Assembly: GCF_030816615.1 (NCBI RefSeq)
Contig: NZ_JAUSYD010000001.1
Coordinates: 434,001 to 498,000, forward strand
DNA: 64,000 nt
Direction of reading: 5' to 3'
Origin: Streptomyces sp. B1I3
GTDB lineage: Bacteria; Actinomycetota; Actinomycetes; Streptomycetales; Streptomycetaceae
Below the pieces are notes generated by a model. It did no database searches. It was not told where the DNA came from and saw only the letters and a list, made by a program, of their open reading frames with translations. This document shows positions 10,155-17,831 of this stretch, one piece after another. Each line of letters starts with the position of its first letter. Position 1 is the stretch's first letter. The position numbers and the translations under genes were made by a program.

Positions 10155-10402
10155 AGTGTCCTCATGAGATAGGGCGGGTTGGCCCTGGCGTGGCGGCCGA
10201 ACTCGGGGTAGCCGCTCCTGCGCTCACGCTCGCGCCACTCGTTCTCGATCCGCGCCAGAACGGCAGGCAGCCCCTCGGGCGTCGGCAGGAGCGTGGAGCC
10301 CCGCACGTCCGGGTGAGGGGTCTGCTGCTTCAGCTCCTCCGCGAGGCGCGGCAGGTTCGTAGCGGTGGCCGCCTCGGCGCGGCGCAGGAGCCAAGCCCTC
10401 AC
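10151..10402 (-). CDS. Small hypothetical protein
   Basis: GTG 10402 overlaps the upstream TGA (GTGA), giving 83 residues (RAWLLRRAEAATATNL, ending ANPPYLMRTL). It is rich in Arg and Glu and helical. No family recognised. The coupling shows it is expressed with its neighbours. Confidence 0.65.
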   Translation of the reverse strand: MRAWLLRRAEAATATNLPRLAEELKQQTPHPDVRGSTLLPTPEGLPAVLARIENEWRERERRSGYPEFGRHARANPPYLMRTL

Positions 10403-10554
10403 GACTTTCTCCTCGGGTAGGGCCGGTACTCCCCCGGCGAGAGCTGTACGAGCGCTTCGTCCGGGCGCGGGGTGTAGGGCGGGATCGTGCCGCCGCGGAC
10501 GGGGCCCGGGACACCGCAGCGGCGGAGAACGGCGGCCAGCAGGCGGCGAATCAC
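10399..10554 (-). CDS. Small basic hypothetical protein
   Basis: GTG 10554 stands 5 bases after an AAAGGAGG site, which makes this 51-residue frame credible. The sequence is basic with a Pro/Tyr-rich tail (GGTIPPYTPRPDEA, PYPRRKS). It is the first gene of the coupled trio ending at 9906. Confidence 0.65.
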   Translation of the reverse strand: MIRRLLAAVLRRCGVPGPVRGGTIPPYTPRPDEALVQLSPGEYRPYPRRKS

Positions 10555-10653
10555 AGCATCCTCCTTTGGGTGCCCCCGTCGACGGGGGAGGCGACGGGGG
10601 CACAGCCAGTGTGGCAGGCGGAGGCCGGCTGGCGGCGGCGATACGCTGACACG

Positions 10654-10690
10654 GCGACGCCCCGGCCGCTTACCTCGGCCGGGGCGTCGC
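10654..10690 (-). terminator. Strong intrinsic terminator
   Basis: A perfect 15-bp stem (10654-10668 with 10676-10690) with loop CTTACCT lies 13 bases after the stop of the Cys-rich gene at 10704. Confidence 0.85.
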
Positions 10691-10703
10691 ACTGTGCGGG
10701 CTG

Positions 10704-10949
10704 TTACTGCTTGACCTTGACGGGGCGGTCCGCTGCATCGCAGTCGTGCAGCAGGTTGGTCGAGGTCCCGCACTCGCACAGGGTGGGCCCCGGCTCATCT
10801 CCTTGGTAGCTTCCGCCGCAGGAGCAGTGCTGCCCCTCGTAGATGTAGCAGCGCTTGTAGTGCGGGCCTTCGAGAGGTCCGCCGTTCGCGACCACTTGGT
10901 CGACGAGGAAGTTAATGCTCGTAGTCCTCGCTGCTCGGTGGTCCGTCAC
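10704..10949 (-). CDS. Cys-rich hypothetical protein
   Basis: An 81-residue product with a C-x-C-x14-C-x-C-type cluster (HCSCGGSYQG, then LCECGTSTN), likely a small zinc-binding fold. ATG 10949 overlaps the preceding stop (ATGA). Function unknown. Confidence 0.7.
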   Translation of the reverse strand: MTDHRAARTTSINFLVDQVVANGGPLEGPHYKRCYIYEGQHCSCGGSYQGDEPGPTLCECGTSTNLLHDCDAADRPVKVKQ

Positions 10950-11149
10950 ACGGCTCCCTCGTAGTGGTACATGCAGAACGAGCCTGTTGCACCCGAATGC
11001 ACATCCCCCCTCCGATAAATGAGCTTTCGCACCACCCCAGACTCGGTGACATCCAGGGGCAGGTACTCGCGAGGAGGATCGAGCGGGTCGCCGTCCAGGG
11101 TCAGAATCCGCCCATCCAGTGGGCCGTCGAATAGTTTCGCGTCCAGCAT
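10946..11149 (-). CDS. Small phage-type hypothetical protein
   Basis: ATG 11149 follows a GAGGGA site; a GTG at 11164 is the alternative. The 67-residue product starts LDAKLFDGPLDGRIL and ends SFCMYHYEG. This layout is frequent among accessory genes of actinophages. Function unknown. It is coupled to the Cys-rich gene. Confidence 0.65.
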   Translation of the reverse strand: MLDAKLFDGPLDGRILTLDGDPLDPPREYLPLDVTESGVVRKLIYRRGDVHSGATGSFCMYHYEGAV

Positions 11150-11194
11150 GGTCGTGTCCCTCACTGCTCGATGGTGCGGTTGGGCTGGCGTCGG

Positions 11195-11617
11195 TTACCA
11201 GTCACGGGAGGGCTTGTTGGCGGCGTGCTGGAATACCTCGACGAGGTGCTCGGGGATGAGGTAACCGACGACCTTGCCGAAGCCGGGACCTTGCGCCTGG
11301 ATCGGCGACGAAAGGGTGTCCGGCCACCAGCCCTCCCGTGCCCCTCGGTCGACGGCGCGCTTGATTGCGGCGCTGTGGCCCCGCAGCGTGCTGTCTTCGC
11401 TGCTGCGCAGGTCGTTGGCGGAGACGAAGCCGCCACGGTTGGCGGCTTCCTTGATGATGCGGCGCGCGTTCGGCGGCAGGGCCAGGTAGAGGCGCTCCGC
11501 TCGCTCCTTGGTCCATGTGGGGCCGGTTTCGATGTCGGCTGCGTGGTCGGCGAGCAGGGCCAGAAGCTTCCTCTGGAAGTCTCCGGTCGGCTGGTCAACG
11601 ATGAGTGTGATCTTGAT
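11195..11617 (-). CDS. Helical hypothetical protein with no ordinary start codon
   Basis: The frame ending TAA at 11195 codes clearly (VDQPTGDFQRKLLALL, then TWTKERAERLYLAL, RRIIKEAANRGGFVSANDL, GYLIPEHLVEVFQHA), about 140 residues, but it has no ATG, GTG or TTG before the conserved part. The best-placed initiator is ATC at 11617-11615, four bases after AGGAGAGG. The LPPNARRIIKEAA to SANDLR stretch looks winged-helix-like. It diverges from the DUF6233 gene. Confidence 0.6.
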   Translation of the reverse strand: MKITLIVDQPTGDFQRKLLALLADHAADIETGPTWTKERAERLYLALPPNARRIIKEAANRGGFVSANDLRSSEDSTLRGHSAAIKRAVDRGAREGWWPDTLSSPIQAQGPGFGKVVGYLIPEHLVEVFQHAANKPSRDW

Positions 11618-11754
11618 TGGACCTCTCCTGACGTAAGACGAGGATTAATGTCCCTCTAACGAGAGTAGCGGAGTGAGACACTTCTGTCTGCCGTTATTTC
11701 ACGTTAGTTCTCGTCTTCTCGCGACGGGTGGCGAGACACAGTAGACTCGAACAC

Positions 11755-12087
11755 GTGAACGATTTGCCGCCGGACCTGCCACGCCTCCGCACCCTGGAGA
11801 CCTGGCTCGCCCTATCCCTCGACCGGGTCCGCCAGCAGATCGCAGCAGCCGAGCAGCGAGAGAAAGAGCGGCAGCAAGGCGAGGAACACCGCCCACCCCC
11901 ACCCGACTGGGTCCTCGAGCTCGGCATCGGCGTTGGCGCACCACCCACCGAAGTCCACACCGGTGACTGCTACGCCATCGGCAAGCGGCGCCGCACCATC
12001 ACCCGCGAGCAGGCGCTCGAAGCACTCACCGCGGGCGTCCGGGCCTGCGTGCACTGCCGGCCAGACACCGACCTCGGAGTGCTGTGA
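11755..12087 (+). CDS. DUF6233-family protein
   Basis: GTG 11755 begins the conserved start (NDLPPDLPRLRTLETWLALS), favoured over the earlier ATG at 11728. The 110-residue protein has the family's helical N terminus, the DWVLELGIG block, a GDCYAIGKRRR motif and the terminal CVHCRPDT cysteine pair. DUF6233 is confined to Streptomyces relatives and is often carried on mobile DNA. Function unknown. Confidence 0.85.
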   Translation: MNDLPPDLPRLRTLETWLALSLDRVRQQIAAAEQREKERQQGEEHRPPPPDWVLELGIGVGAPPTEVHTGDCYAIGKRRRTITREQALEALTAGVRACVHCRPDTDLGVL

Positions 12088-12522
12088 TCAGGAGCTGATC
12101 GGCTGTACTGCACCATGGTCGGCCGCCCCAGGGATCCGCTCGCTGGGCCACGTATTGCACCAGTGGCAGCACCAGCACAGGTTGCCCACAGAGTTCCGCC
12201 CGCCGTCGATACGGGCGACGACGTGGTCGAGGCTGCCGATCCTCCGACCAATGTGCCCCCACGGCATCGGCTTGCGGGACACGGGATGCGTGGGCGCCGC
12301 CTGAACGGCGAGGGAGCCGCAGTACCGGCACCGTCCGCGGGCTGCAGTCAGCACCGCGACGACATCGTCGGTCGTGATCCGTCCCGTAGGGTGCCCGCTC
12401 AGCAGGCGCCCGCGGTTGGCCCGGATGGCCTTCCTGCTGCACCAGAGGCGAATCTCCCGCATGGGGGTGCCGACAAGGAAGTCCTCGAACGACAGCCACA
12501 GCGGCTGGGGGATCTCATCCAC
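12088..12522 (-). CDS. HNH endonuclease
   Basis: GTG 12522 follows GGAGAG and gives 144 residues. The nuclease core is CRYCGSLAV, then GSLDHVVARIDGGRNSVGNL with the catalytic His after Asp, then CWCCHWCN: two zinc-binding Cys pairs framing the HNH motif. Its stop abuts the stop of the convergent DUF6233 gene (TGATCA). It may be a phage homing or accessory nuclease. Confidence 0.85.
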   Translation of the reverse strand: MDEIPQPLWLSFEDFLVGTPMREIRLWCSRKAIRANRGRLLSGHPTGRITTDDVVAVLTAARGRCRYCGSLAVQAAPTHPVSRKPMPWGHIGRRIGSLDHVVARIDGGRNSVGNLCWCCHWCNTWPSERIPGAADHGAVQPISS

Positions 12523-12594
12523 GCGTCTCTCCTTCGGCCGGCTGGGCGCCGGGCTCGGGGTGCTGTGACCAGCAGATCGTCGCACCCTGGAAAG

Positions 12595-12804
12595 ATGAGC
12601 GCGCCGATAGTCATCCACCGCCCCTCCCCCACCGGCGGCCGGCGAGTCACCATTCGCGGCCAGATCGCCGGCCTCGCCTACGACGACCACGACGTCACAG
12701 AGTTCCTGCGCCGGGCCGGGCTCCCCGACGCCGAGACGCTGCTCGATCAGCCCGAGTGGGTGGAGTGGCGGGGCGGACGGGCGCATCAGTACGCGGCGGC
12801 GTGA
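12595..12804 (+). CDS. Small conserved hypothetical protein
   Basis: From ATG 12595 a 69-residue product with GRRVTIRGQIAGLAYDDHDV and EWVEWRGGRAHQYAAA, an alpha/beta miniprotein I recognise as common in Streptomyces. Function unknown. Confidence 0.75.
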   Translation: MSAPIVIHRPSPTGGRRVTIRGQIAGLAYDDHDVTEFLRRAGLPDAETLLDQPEWVEWRGGRAHQYAAA

Positions 12805-12861
12805 CCTGCGGCAATGGGGACCGGGGGGAACGATCGGTGAAACCCGTGCCACCTTGAATGC

Positions 12862-13071
12862 ATGGACAAGCCGAAGACGCGGTACCCCAATTCTGAAGCG
12901 CAGAGACTGCGCCCCCACCCCTGCCCCGACTGCAGGCAAATGAGCCCTCGGAGAATCGGCAGAGACAAGGGCGCCCAGACGAACCCGCTCGACCCCGAGG
13001 TCAATGTCACCTGGTACTGCCCGAACAACATCTGCACTGGCAGCGACGGCTTCTGGATCGAGTCGCGGTAG
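12862..13071 (+). CDS. Zinc-ribbon miniprotein
   Basis: A 69-residue product with HPCPDCRQMSPRRIG and VTWYCPNNICTG, two Cys pairs typical of a zinc ribbon. The start is ATG 12862. A 180-base gene-free gap follows, with a possible hairpin near 13094-13117. Confidence 0.7.
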   Translation: MDKPKTRYPNSEAQRLRPHPCPDCRQMSPRRIGRDKGAQTNPLDPEVNVTWYCPNNICTGSDGFWIESR

Positions 13072-13254
13072 CCAGCAGGAGGGCAGCCGCCAAGCCTCCC
13101 GTGGGGAGCCGGGAGGTGCGGCAGGCCCCGCCCGCAGGGGGTCCAGACGGGCAGGGCCTGAGCGGGGGAACTGCCTGGGGGCGAGCTCCTGCCGCGTGAT
13201 CAACGATGCACCTGAACCAGCCACAACGCTAGAGGTGTGACTGGAAAAGTGCGG

Positions 13255-13533
13255 TCAGCCCTCCGAGCCGTCCTCGATCATCTCGCCCATGTCGACGTCC
13301 CCGTTCTCGTCGATCCAACCCTCCTTCTCGGCAGCGACGACGATGGCAAGCCTCGCGTAGTCGTCCTTGCTGAGATCTGCGCACCCCTTCGGCTTGCCCG
13401 TCGCATCCTCGGAGCGTTCTGTCAGCTCCTTGCGGCAGGCGGCGACCTTGTCGTCGTAGCTGGCGCCGCAGCCGGTGAGGCCGGCGAGCGCGACGGCGAC
13501 GGCAGCAGCAGCGATAGCGATGCGGATCTTCAT
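13255..13533 (-). CDS. Small lipoprotein
   Basis: A 92-residue product with a signal peptide and lipobox (hydrophobic run AIAAAAVAVALA, then LTGC), so Cys22 or so would be lipidated. The mature part is charged with two more Cys residues (AACRKEL, KGCADLS). ATG 13533 overlaps the stop of the HNH gene. Surface lipoproteins on phages and conjugative elements often block superinfection or entry; that role here is inference. Confidence 0.8.
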   Translation of the reverse strand: MKIRIAIAAAAVAVALAGLTGCGASYDDKVAACRKELTERSEDATGKPKGCADLSKDDYARLAIVVAAEKEGWIDENGDVDMGEMIEDGSEG

Positions 13534-14093
13534 GAGTCCCCCTGTGGAGCGCCGACGCCTGCGACGGCGCTGCGAATGATGGCAACGCGCGTGCCCTGAC
13601 TAAGTCCAACGCCCCAGTGAAGACCAGCCCGGCGTGCAGCGTCCCAGAGCATGGCTACGATCCGGTCTGCCGAATCAGGATCGCCAGCAGAAGCAGCCAG
13701 CATCTGAGAGAACTCCGGAACTTCACCAGCAGCCGCAATCCAGGCTTCCATCTCCTCGAACTCCTTACTGCGTCTCGGAGTCCTAGCCGCAAGCCAGCGG
13801 GCCATCTCCCCAGGGTCAGACCAATCCGGCGACTCCTTGTGGCAGGGGCCGCAGAGCAGGATCAAGTTGTCCACCCCGTCGGAGCCACCCAGACTGGAAG
13901 GAACGATGTGGGCTCGCTCCAGCGTTGCGCGCTGCCAGTTGATGCGGGCGCTCCCCTTATCCCACCGCTCCGAGTACCACCCGCAGCCGAAGCAGCATGG
14001 TTCACCAAGGTCGTACATGCTCGGGGCGAACGTGCTGCGCTTGGGACTGGCAGCCCAGTACGCAGCGATCTCCCACTTGCTCGGAGTGGTCAC
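13530..14093 (-). CDS. HNH endonuclease
   Basis: The 187-residue protein has a Cys pair (CCFGCGWYS), then LERAHIVPSSLGGSDGVDNL with the HNH His and Asn, then LLCGPCHKESPDW, the second Cys pair. A helical tail follows. It overlaps the recombinase stop by four bases, so the two are coupled. Confidence 0.88.
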   Translation of the reverse strand: MTTPSKWEIAAYWAASPKRSTFAPSMYDLGEPCCFGCGWYSERWDKGSARINWQRATLERAHIVPSSLGGSDGVDNLILLCGPCHKESPDWSDPGEMARWLAARTPRRSKEFEEMEAWIAAAGEVPEFSQMLAASAGDPDSADRIVAMLWDAARRAGLHWGVGLSQGTRVAIIRSAVAGVGAPQGDS

Positions 14094-14710
14094 GAGGCCA
14101 CCTCCGCGTCGGAAGCCTGGCTCGCGTCGTAGACACGAAGGGCCTGGGAGATGGCGCCGATGCTCGGGTTCTTCCCCTTGTTTGCACCTTCGGTGATCCG
14201 GAGGTGCGGCTGGATCTGCTTGAGGCTGTAGCCCTTCGAGCGCAGCGCAACGGCTTGAACGATCAGAGCGTCGGTCATGACGGGGCGGCGCCCACCGACG
14301 CGGCCACGAGCGCGCGCGGCCTCAAGTCCGTCCTTCGTCTTCTTCACGATGTCGCGGCGGCGTTCGGAGGCGAGGACGAGCGCGAGTTCCAGGAGGAGGT
14401 TCATCTCGTTGTGCTCGCCGGCCCCGACTCCCGTGAGGACCTTGACGGAGATGTTGCGCTCGAAGAGTTCTGCCAGCGTCATCAGGCCGGTGAGGGTGTC
14501 GCGGCCGAGGCGGTCGACTTCCTGGACGCAGAGCATGTCGCCGTCGCGTAGATAGCCGAGTGCCGCACTGAGGCCGGGGCGATCGGAGACGGCCAGCTTG
14601 CCTGAGACCTTCTCCTCGAAGACCTTGACGCAGATTGGGTCCAGGGCGTCGTGCTGGCGGTCAACGTTCTGCTTGTCGGTTGAGACTCGGACGAGTCCGA
14701 CTAGCGCCAA
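14090..14710 (-). CDS. Small serine recombinase (resolvase/invertase)
   Basis: TTG 14710 follows AAGAGG; no better start exists. The 206-residue product has the resolvase N-terminal fold with nucleophile Ser in LVRVSTDKQNVDRQ, DRPGLSAALGYLRDGDML and VQEVDRLGRD. It continues to the long E helix (ASERRRDIVKKTKDGLEAARARG) and a C-terminal HTH after GGRRPVM. The size fits Tn3/gamma-delta-type enzymes, too small for a phiC31-like integrase. The likely job is resolving multimers of a circular form, since repeats resembling a res site lie just upstream. Confidence 0.9.
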   Translation of the reverse strand: MALVGLVRVSTDKQNVDRQHDALDPICVKVFEEKVSGKLAVSDRPGLSAALGYLRDGDMLCVQEVDRLGRDTLTGLMTLAELFERNISVKVLTGVGAGEHNEMNLLLELALVLASERRRDIVKKTKDGLEAARARGRVGGRRPVMTDALIVQAVALRSKGYSLKQIQPHLRITEGANKGKNPSIGAISQALRVYDASQASDAEVAS

Positions 14711-14719
14711 TGCAGCCTC

Positions 14720-14851
14720 TTTTCATCTAAGGGGGTGGAGTGCGTAGTTGAACGCTACTGGTTGATGAACCGTTTGATGAAAGGATCGCCCACATCTACG
14801 CTCGAACTACGCCTTCCGGCGCCCCGTTTCATCAATCGACCGATTGATGAA
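14720..14851. repeat. Repeats resembling a res site
   Basis: Five copies of a (T)TGATGAA half-site occur in 132 bases directly upstream of the serine recombinase. One is reversed at 14720-14727, two are direct at 14762-14769 and 14774-14781, and an 11-bp inverted pair lies at 14828-14838 / 14841-14851 with a 2-base centre. Tn3-family resolvases bind three dyads over about 120 bp, cutting at a 2-base core of site I, and the 14828-14851 dyad fits site I. Confidence 0.6.
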
Positions 14852-14883
14852 CGCCTCCTGGGGGTCCCGCGTACAGTGCCGCC

Positions 14884-15039
14884 ATGGACTCCAACGAGAC
14901 GACCCGGTTGCAGGAGGCGTGGAAAGCCAAGGGCTCCCCGCCGTGCGACCACCCGCACAAGGAGAAGGAGAGGCACCTCGGCGCACAGACCGGCGATAAG
15001 GTCTGCACGACCTGCGGTAAAGAGTTCTGGGCTGGCTAG
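14884..15039 (+). CDS. Zinc-ribbon miniprotein
   Basis: A 51-residue frame from ATG 14884: PPCDHPHKEKE and VCTTCGKEFW form a C-x-H / C-x2-C zinc site. Too short for most gene finders but with clean codon bias. Function unknown. Confidence 0.65.
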   Translation: MDSNETTRLQEAWKAKGSPPCDHPHKEKERHLGAQTGDKVCTTCGKEFWAG

Positions 15040-15052
15040 ACCCCGACACAGC

Positions 15053-15088
15053 ACTGCGCCCCGCCCTCGGATGAGAGCGGGGCGCAGT
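15053..15088. terminator. Bidirectional terminator hairpin
   Basis: An imperfect long stem (ACTGCGCCCCGC with its complement, then CTC/GAG around GGATGA) lies between the convergent genes ending at 15039 and 15112. Confidence 0.75.
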
Positions 15089-15111
15089 CGTGGTCGGCGG
15101 TTCAGCCCGCT

Positions 15112-15648
15112 TCAGGCAACCTGGAGGTACCAGCGGCGCTTGAAGCTGCTATCGGTGCCGTAGAAGGAGGCGAAGTGACGGAGGACGGCGTACCCCGCGT
15201 CGCGGTCCTCGTCGGATCGGTCGGGGCTCAGTGCCGCCTCCGCCCGGTCAAGGATGTAGGTGTAGCAGCGCTCCCACCCCTTGTTGTCGGCGATGCGGGC
15301 GCTGCCCTCGCACTTCTCCCGTGTGAAGGCGAGGAGTTCACTCCAGTCTTCTGCGGCCAGCTCGTTCACCTTCGCCGCTTCATGGATCGCGTAGCCGGAG
15401 GTGATGAGCCGGTGCGAAAGGGCCTTGGCGCCGGCAACCAGTTCGCGCTGTTCCTCGGGCAGGGAGTTCACGTCGACGCTGTGTAGACGCCCATGGGTGA
15501 TGCGCGCGGCCTCGGAGAAGGGACCGTCTTCCAGGTACGTCATCTCGTAGTGCTGGGCTTGGCCGACGGCGAGGAGGGCCCGCTGGAATTCGACTCGGGC
15601 GGCCTGGTCGCCGAAGAGGTCTGCGACACGGTCGGGGATCTTGAACAT
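15112..15648 (-). CDS. Hypothetical helical protein
   Basis: The 178-residue product (MFKIPDRVADLFGDQAARVE, ending FKRRWYLQVA) is soluble and helical with no motif I can assign. It diverges from the PASTA-like lipoprotein gene over a 193-base promoter gap. It may be element cargo. Confidence 0.7.
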   Translation of the reverse strand: MFKIPDRVADLFGDQAARVEFQRALLAVGQAQHYEMTYLEDGPFSEAARITHGRLHSVDVNSLPEEQRELVAGAKALSHRLITSGYAIHEAAKVNELAAEDWSELLAFTREKCEGSARIADNKGWERCYTYILDRAEAALSPDRSDEDRDAGYAVLRHFASFYGTDSSFKRRWYLQVA

Positions 15649-15841
15649 GGTTGGTCCGTTCGTTTGGCCCCGCGCCGTTTACAGGGTACGCGCGTCGGGC
15701 GAGGGACGCCCCACCCTGCCGCAGCATCCGTCCACCTTGCCCCCACGCTTTGGTCACAACTCCGTCAACACCGGAACATGCCGCTCCCCTCTTGTGCACT
15801 GCGCCGCTACGGTCGGGTTCACGAACCACCATGGGGGCACC

Positions 15842-16486
15842 TTGAACACCCGCACGTACACAGCCGCGCTCGCCTGCCTTGCCGCAGTAACCCTCGTTGG
15901 CTGTGATCCAGCGGCCACGGAACCAAAGCCTGCGGCGACGGCCGCCACTGAGGCCCCAACCGCGGCACCGGCCGCAACGCCGCCCCAGGAGACGGAGAAG
16001 CCCGCCAAGCCGAAAGCGGTCCTCAACTTCGTTGGCATGGGACTTCAGTCAGCACAGGACAAGGCGCAGGCCGAAGGGTTCTACCTGCTGGCGTCCCACG
16101 ACAGCGCTGGCCGGGACAGGCTCCAAGCCCTGGACCGGAACTGGAAGGTCTGTTCCCAGAACATCAAGGCAGGCAAGACCGTACCCACCGACAGCAAGCT
16201 GGACTTCGGTGCGGTGAAGCTTGAGGAAACCTGCCCGTCCAACGACGCCAAAGCCCCTGAAGCGACAGGCGGGAAGATGCCGGACCTGGCCGGGAAATCC
16301 GTGAAGGCGGCCCGCGGTGCCCTGGACTCGGGCACGTCCATCACCGTGACGGACGCCTCGCAGGGGCGCATGGTCCTGCTGGAAAGCAACTGGCAGGTCT
16401 GCACCCAGTCCCCTGCTCCTGGTGTGACCCTGAACGGACAGCCCGTTGAGTTCACCGCGGTGAAGTACGAGGAAAACTGCCCGTAG
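15842..16486 (+). CDS. PASTA-like lipoprotein
   Basis: TTG 15842 is preceded by a GGGGG run and starts the signal peptide directly; upstream in-frame sequence is not secretory. Lipobox LVGC is followed by a long Ala/Pro/Thr linker and two similar domains. Each runs NFVGMGLQSAQDKAQ or PDLAGKSVKAARGAL, then NWKVCSQNI or NWQVCTQSP, and ends in EETCP or EENCP, which suggests a disulfide per domain. The PASTA resemblance points to peptidoglycan or beta-lactam-like ligands at the cell surface. Confidence 0.8.
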   Translation: MNTRTYTAALACLAAVTLVGCDPAATEPKPAATAATEAPTAAPAATPPQETEKPAKPKAVLNFVGMGLQSAQDKAQAEGFYLLASHDSAGRDRLQALDRNWKVCSQNIKAGKTVPTDSKLDFGAVKLEETCPSNDAKAPEATGGKMPDLAGKSVKAARGALDSGTSITVTDASQGRMVLLESNWQVCTQSPAPGVTLNGQPVEFTAVKYEENCP

Positions 16487-16504
16487 GGCAGCCGCTGAAC
16501 CGAT

Positions 16505-16542
16505 CGATGCCCCCGCCGCCCATGAGGGCAGCGGGGGCATCG
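16505..16542. terminator. Bidirectional terminator
   Basis: A perfect 12-bp stem (CGATGCCCCCGC with its complement at 16531-16542) lies between the convergent lipoprotein gene and the last phage lysis-region gene. Confidence 0.85.
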
Positions 16543-16704
16543 TCATGCGGCATCGTCCGGCTCGGGCGGGATGTCCGGCTCGAGGAAGAGGCCGGCGTAG
16601 GTGGGGGTCGGCGGGGGGTCGATGACCCCCATGTCGACGAGCGTCTGCCCGTCCGCCGCCGTCTCATCGACAGGCGGCTCCACCGGCTGCGGCTGGAAAG
16701 GCAT
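16543..16704 (-). CDS. Small acidic phage protein
   Basis: A 53-residue frame from ATG 16704 to TGA 16543, Pro/Asp-rich (PFQPQPVEPPVDET and AGLFLEPDIPPEPDDAA). It is the last gene of the leftward virion operon, and its terminator overlaps the stop. Function unknown. Confidence 0.6.
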   Translation of the reverse strand: MPFQPQPVEPPVDETAADGQTLVDMGVIDPPPTPTYAGLFLEPDIPPEPDDAA

Positions 16705-16706
16705 CG

Positions 16707-17036
16707 TCACACTCCAGTTCGGTTGTACTCATCCACCAGCGGGTGCGGCGCCTCGGGGTCGATCCCGGCCCGGTGCATCTGGCTGGCCCATCGGTCTGTT
16801 GTCCACGCGAAGGCGCGCAGTAGCGACTCAAGCCGGGACTGGTTTTGCCGCAGCTCTTTGTTCTCGACGTCCACTCGCTCGACGGTGGCCTTGAGCACCG
16901 TAAATTCGTTCTGCTTCTCAGCCGGCCCGGCTGCAATGGCTGCTGCCGTCCTGCTTCCCCGGTACGTGAAAAACCCCGTGACGATGACCCCAATCACCGT
17001 CACGCCTGTGCCGACTATCCCCAACCACCCGTTCAA
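16707..17036 (-). CDS. Membrane-anchored coiled-coil protein of the lysis region
   Basis: One N-terminal membrane helix (IVGTGVTVIGVIVTGFF) precedes a coiled coil (KATVERVDVENKELRQNQ), 109 residues in all. The size and place beside holin and endolysin resemble accessory lysis proteins (spanin-like or holin modulators), though Streptomyces has no outer membrane. Start ATG 17036 overlaps the preceding stop. Confidence 0.7.
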   Translation of the reverse strand: MNGWLGIVGTGVTVIGVIVTGFFTYRGSRTAAAIAAGPAEKQNEFTVLKATVERVDVENKELRQNQSRLESLLRAFAWTTDRWASQMHRAGIDPEAPHPLVDEYNRTGV

Positions 17037-17482
17037 GCCGGGCTCCCCTCTACTGCCCCCTCAGCAGCCGGGCGCCGACCACCGCCACCAGGAGGGACGC
17101 GCGACGCGCACCAGATCACGCCGCAGTGCGACGTGAGGTACCACAGGAAAATGAACACACCCCGCGGGTAATGCCCGAGCAGCGCCGCCCACCCGTATAC
17201 CCACGCCCACAGCGCCGGCGGGACCGATGCGGCGAGAAAACCCCACCTGTCCTGCCCGAACCGCACCCATGCGCTGGCGAACGTGATTGTCCCCGCGAAG
17301 ATCCACACCCAGGCCCAGCAGTGCAACGGGGCCAAATCCGTCAGCAGCTCCAGGCCCTGGGGAGACGGGGGCTCGACGATGAGGCCGATCCCCCAGCAGA
17401 CTTTGCCGATGCCCATGAACGCCAGAAACGGTCCCCGGCGGCCCAGGCTCCGTTGCAGCCAGCGGGCCGCACGGAGTGGCAT
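17033..17482 (-). CDS. Polytopic membrane protein of the lysis region
   Basis: The 149-residue product has about four hydrophobic helices (around FLAFMGIGKVCWGIGLIV, CWAWVWIFAGTITFAS, ASVPPALWAWVYGWAALL and VFIFLWYLT). The place between holin and the coiled-coil protein suggests a second holin or a holin partner. I do not recognise a named family. Confidence 0.75.
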   Translation of the reverse strand: MPLRAARWLQRSLGRRGPFLAFMGIGKVCWGIGLIVEPPSPQGLELLTDLAPLHCWAWVWIFAGTITFASAWVRFGQDRWGFLAASVPPALWAWVYGWAALLGHYPRGVFIFLWYLTSHCGVIWCASRVPPGGGGRRPAAEGAVEGSPA

Positions 17483-17830
17483 TTACACCCCTACGGGGCG
17501 GGTCGACTCCTTGGCCGGGGACACCTGCCCGCGGGTCAGTAGGCCGAGGACCGCGAGTACACCAGCGTTGAGGGCGCCGACGGTCTCCGCGGAGACGTCC
17601 AGGCTGTAGGCGGCGAGCAGCGCCACGGTCGCTGCGACCACACCGGTGAAGGCGGCCGGGGCGATCGGTCGGGTGACAGCTGCGGTGGCCGCAGCGAAAA
17701 CGGCGCTGACCACGGCGACGATCGCACCGGCCTGCTCGGCGGACAGCCCGAAGCCGAAGCTGACCAGCAGCGACAGACCGGCGGACAGGGTGGCGATGAC
17801 GAGAGCGGGCTCTCTACCGAAAAGCTTCAT
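17483..17830 (-). CDS. Holin
   Basis: From ATG 17830, 115 residues with three membrane helices: ALVIATLSAGLSLLVSFGF, an AIVAVVSAVFAAATAAV run, and AFTGVVAATVALLAAY plus a weaker fourth. This is the class I holin pattern, and it starts one base beyond the stop of the endolysin gene. It would form the membrane lesion that releases the amidase. Confidence 0.82.
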   Translation of the reverse strand: MKLFGREPALVIATLSAGLSLLVSFGFGLSAEQAGAIVAVVSAVFAAATAAVTRPIAPAAFTGVVAATVALLAAYSLDVSAETVGALNAGVLAVLGLLTRGQVSPAKESTRPVGV

Positions 17831-17831
17831 G

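Noticed and set aside
11161..11598. Minus-strand 145-residue Ser/Thr/Pro-rich frame
   Set aside because: The neighbouring frame ending at 11195 gives a sensible helical protein and explains the ribosome site.
14090..14710. Serine recombinase considered as the element's integrase
   Set aside because: At 206 residues it lacks the large C-terminal domain of serine integrases and fits the resolvase group; repeats beside it look like res rather than att.
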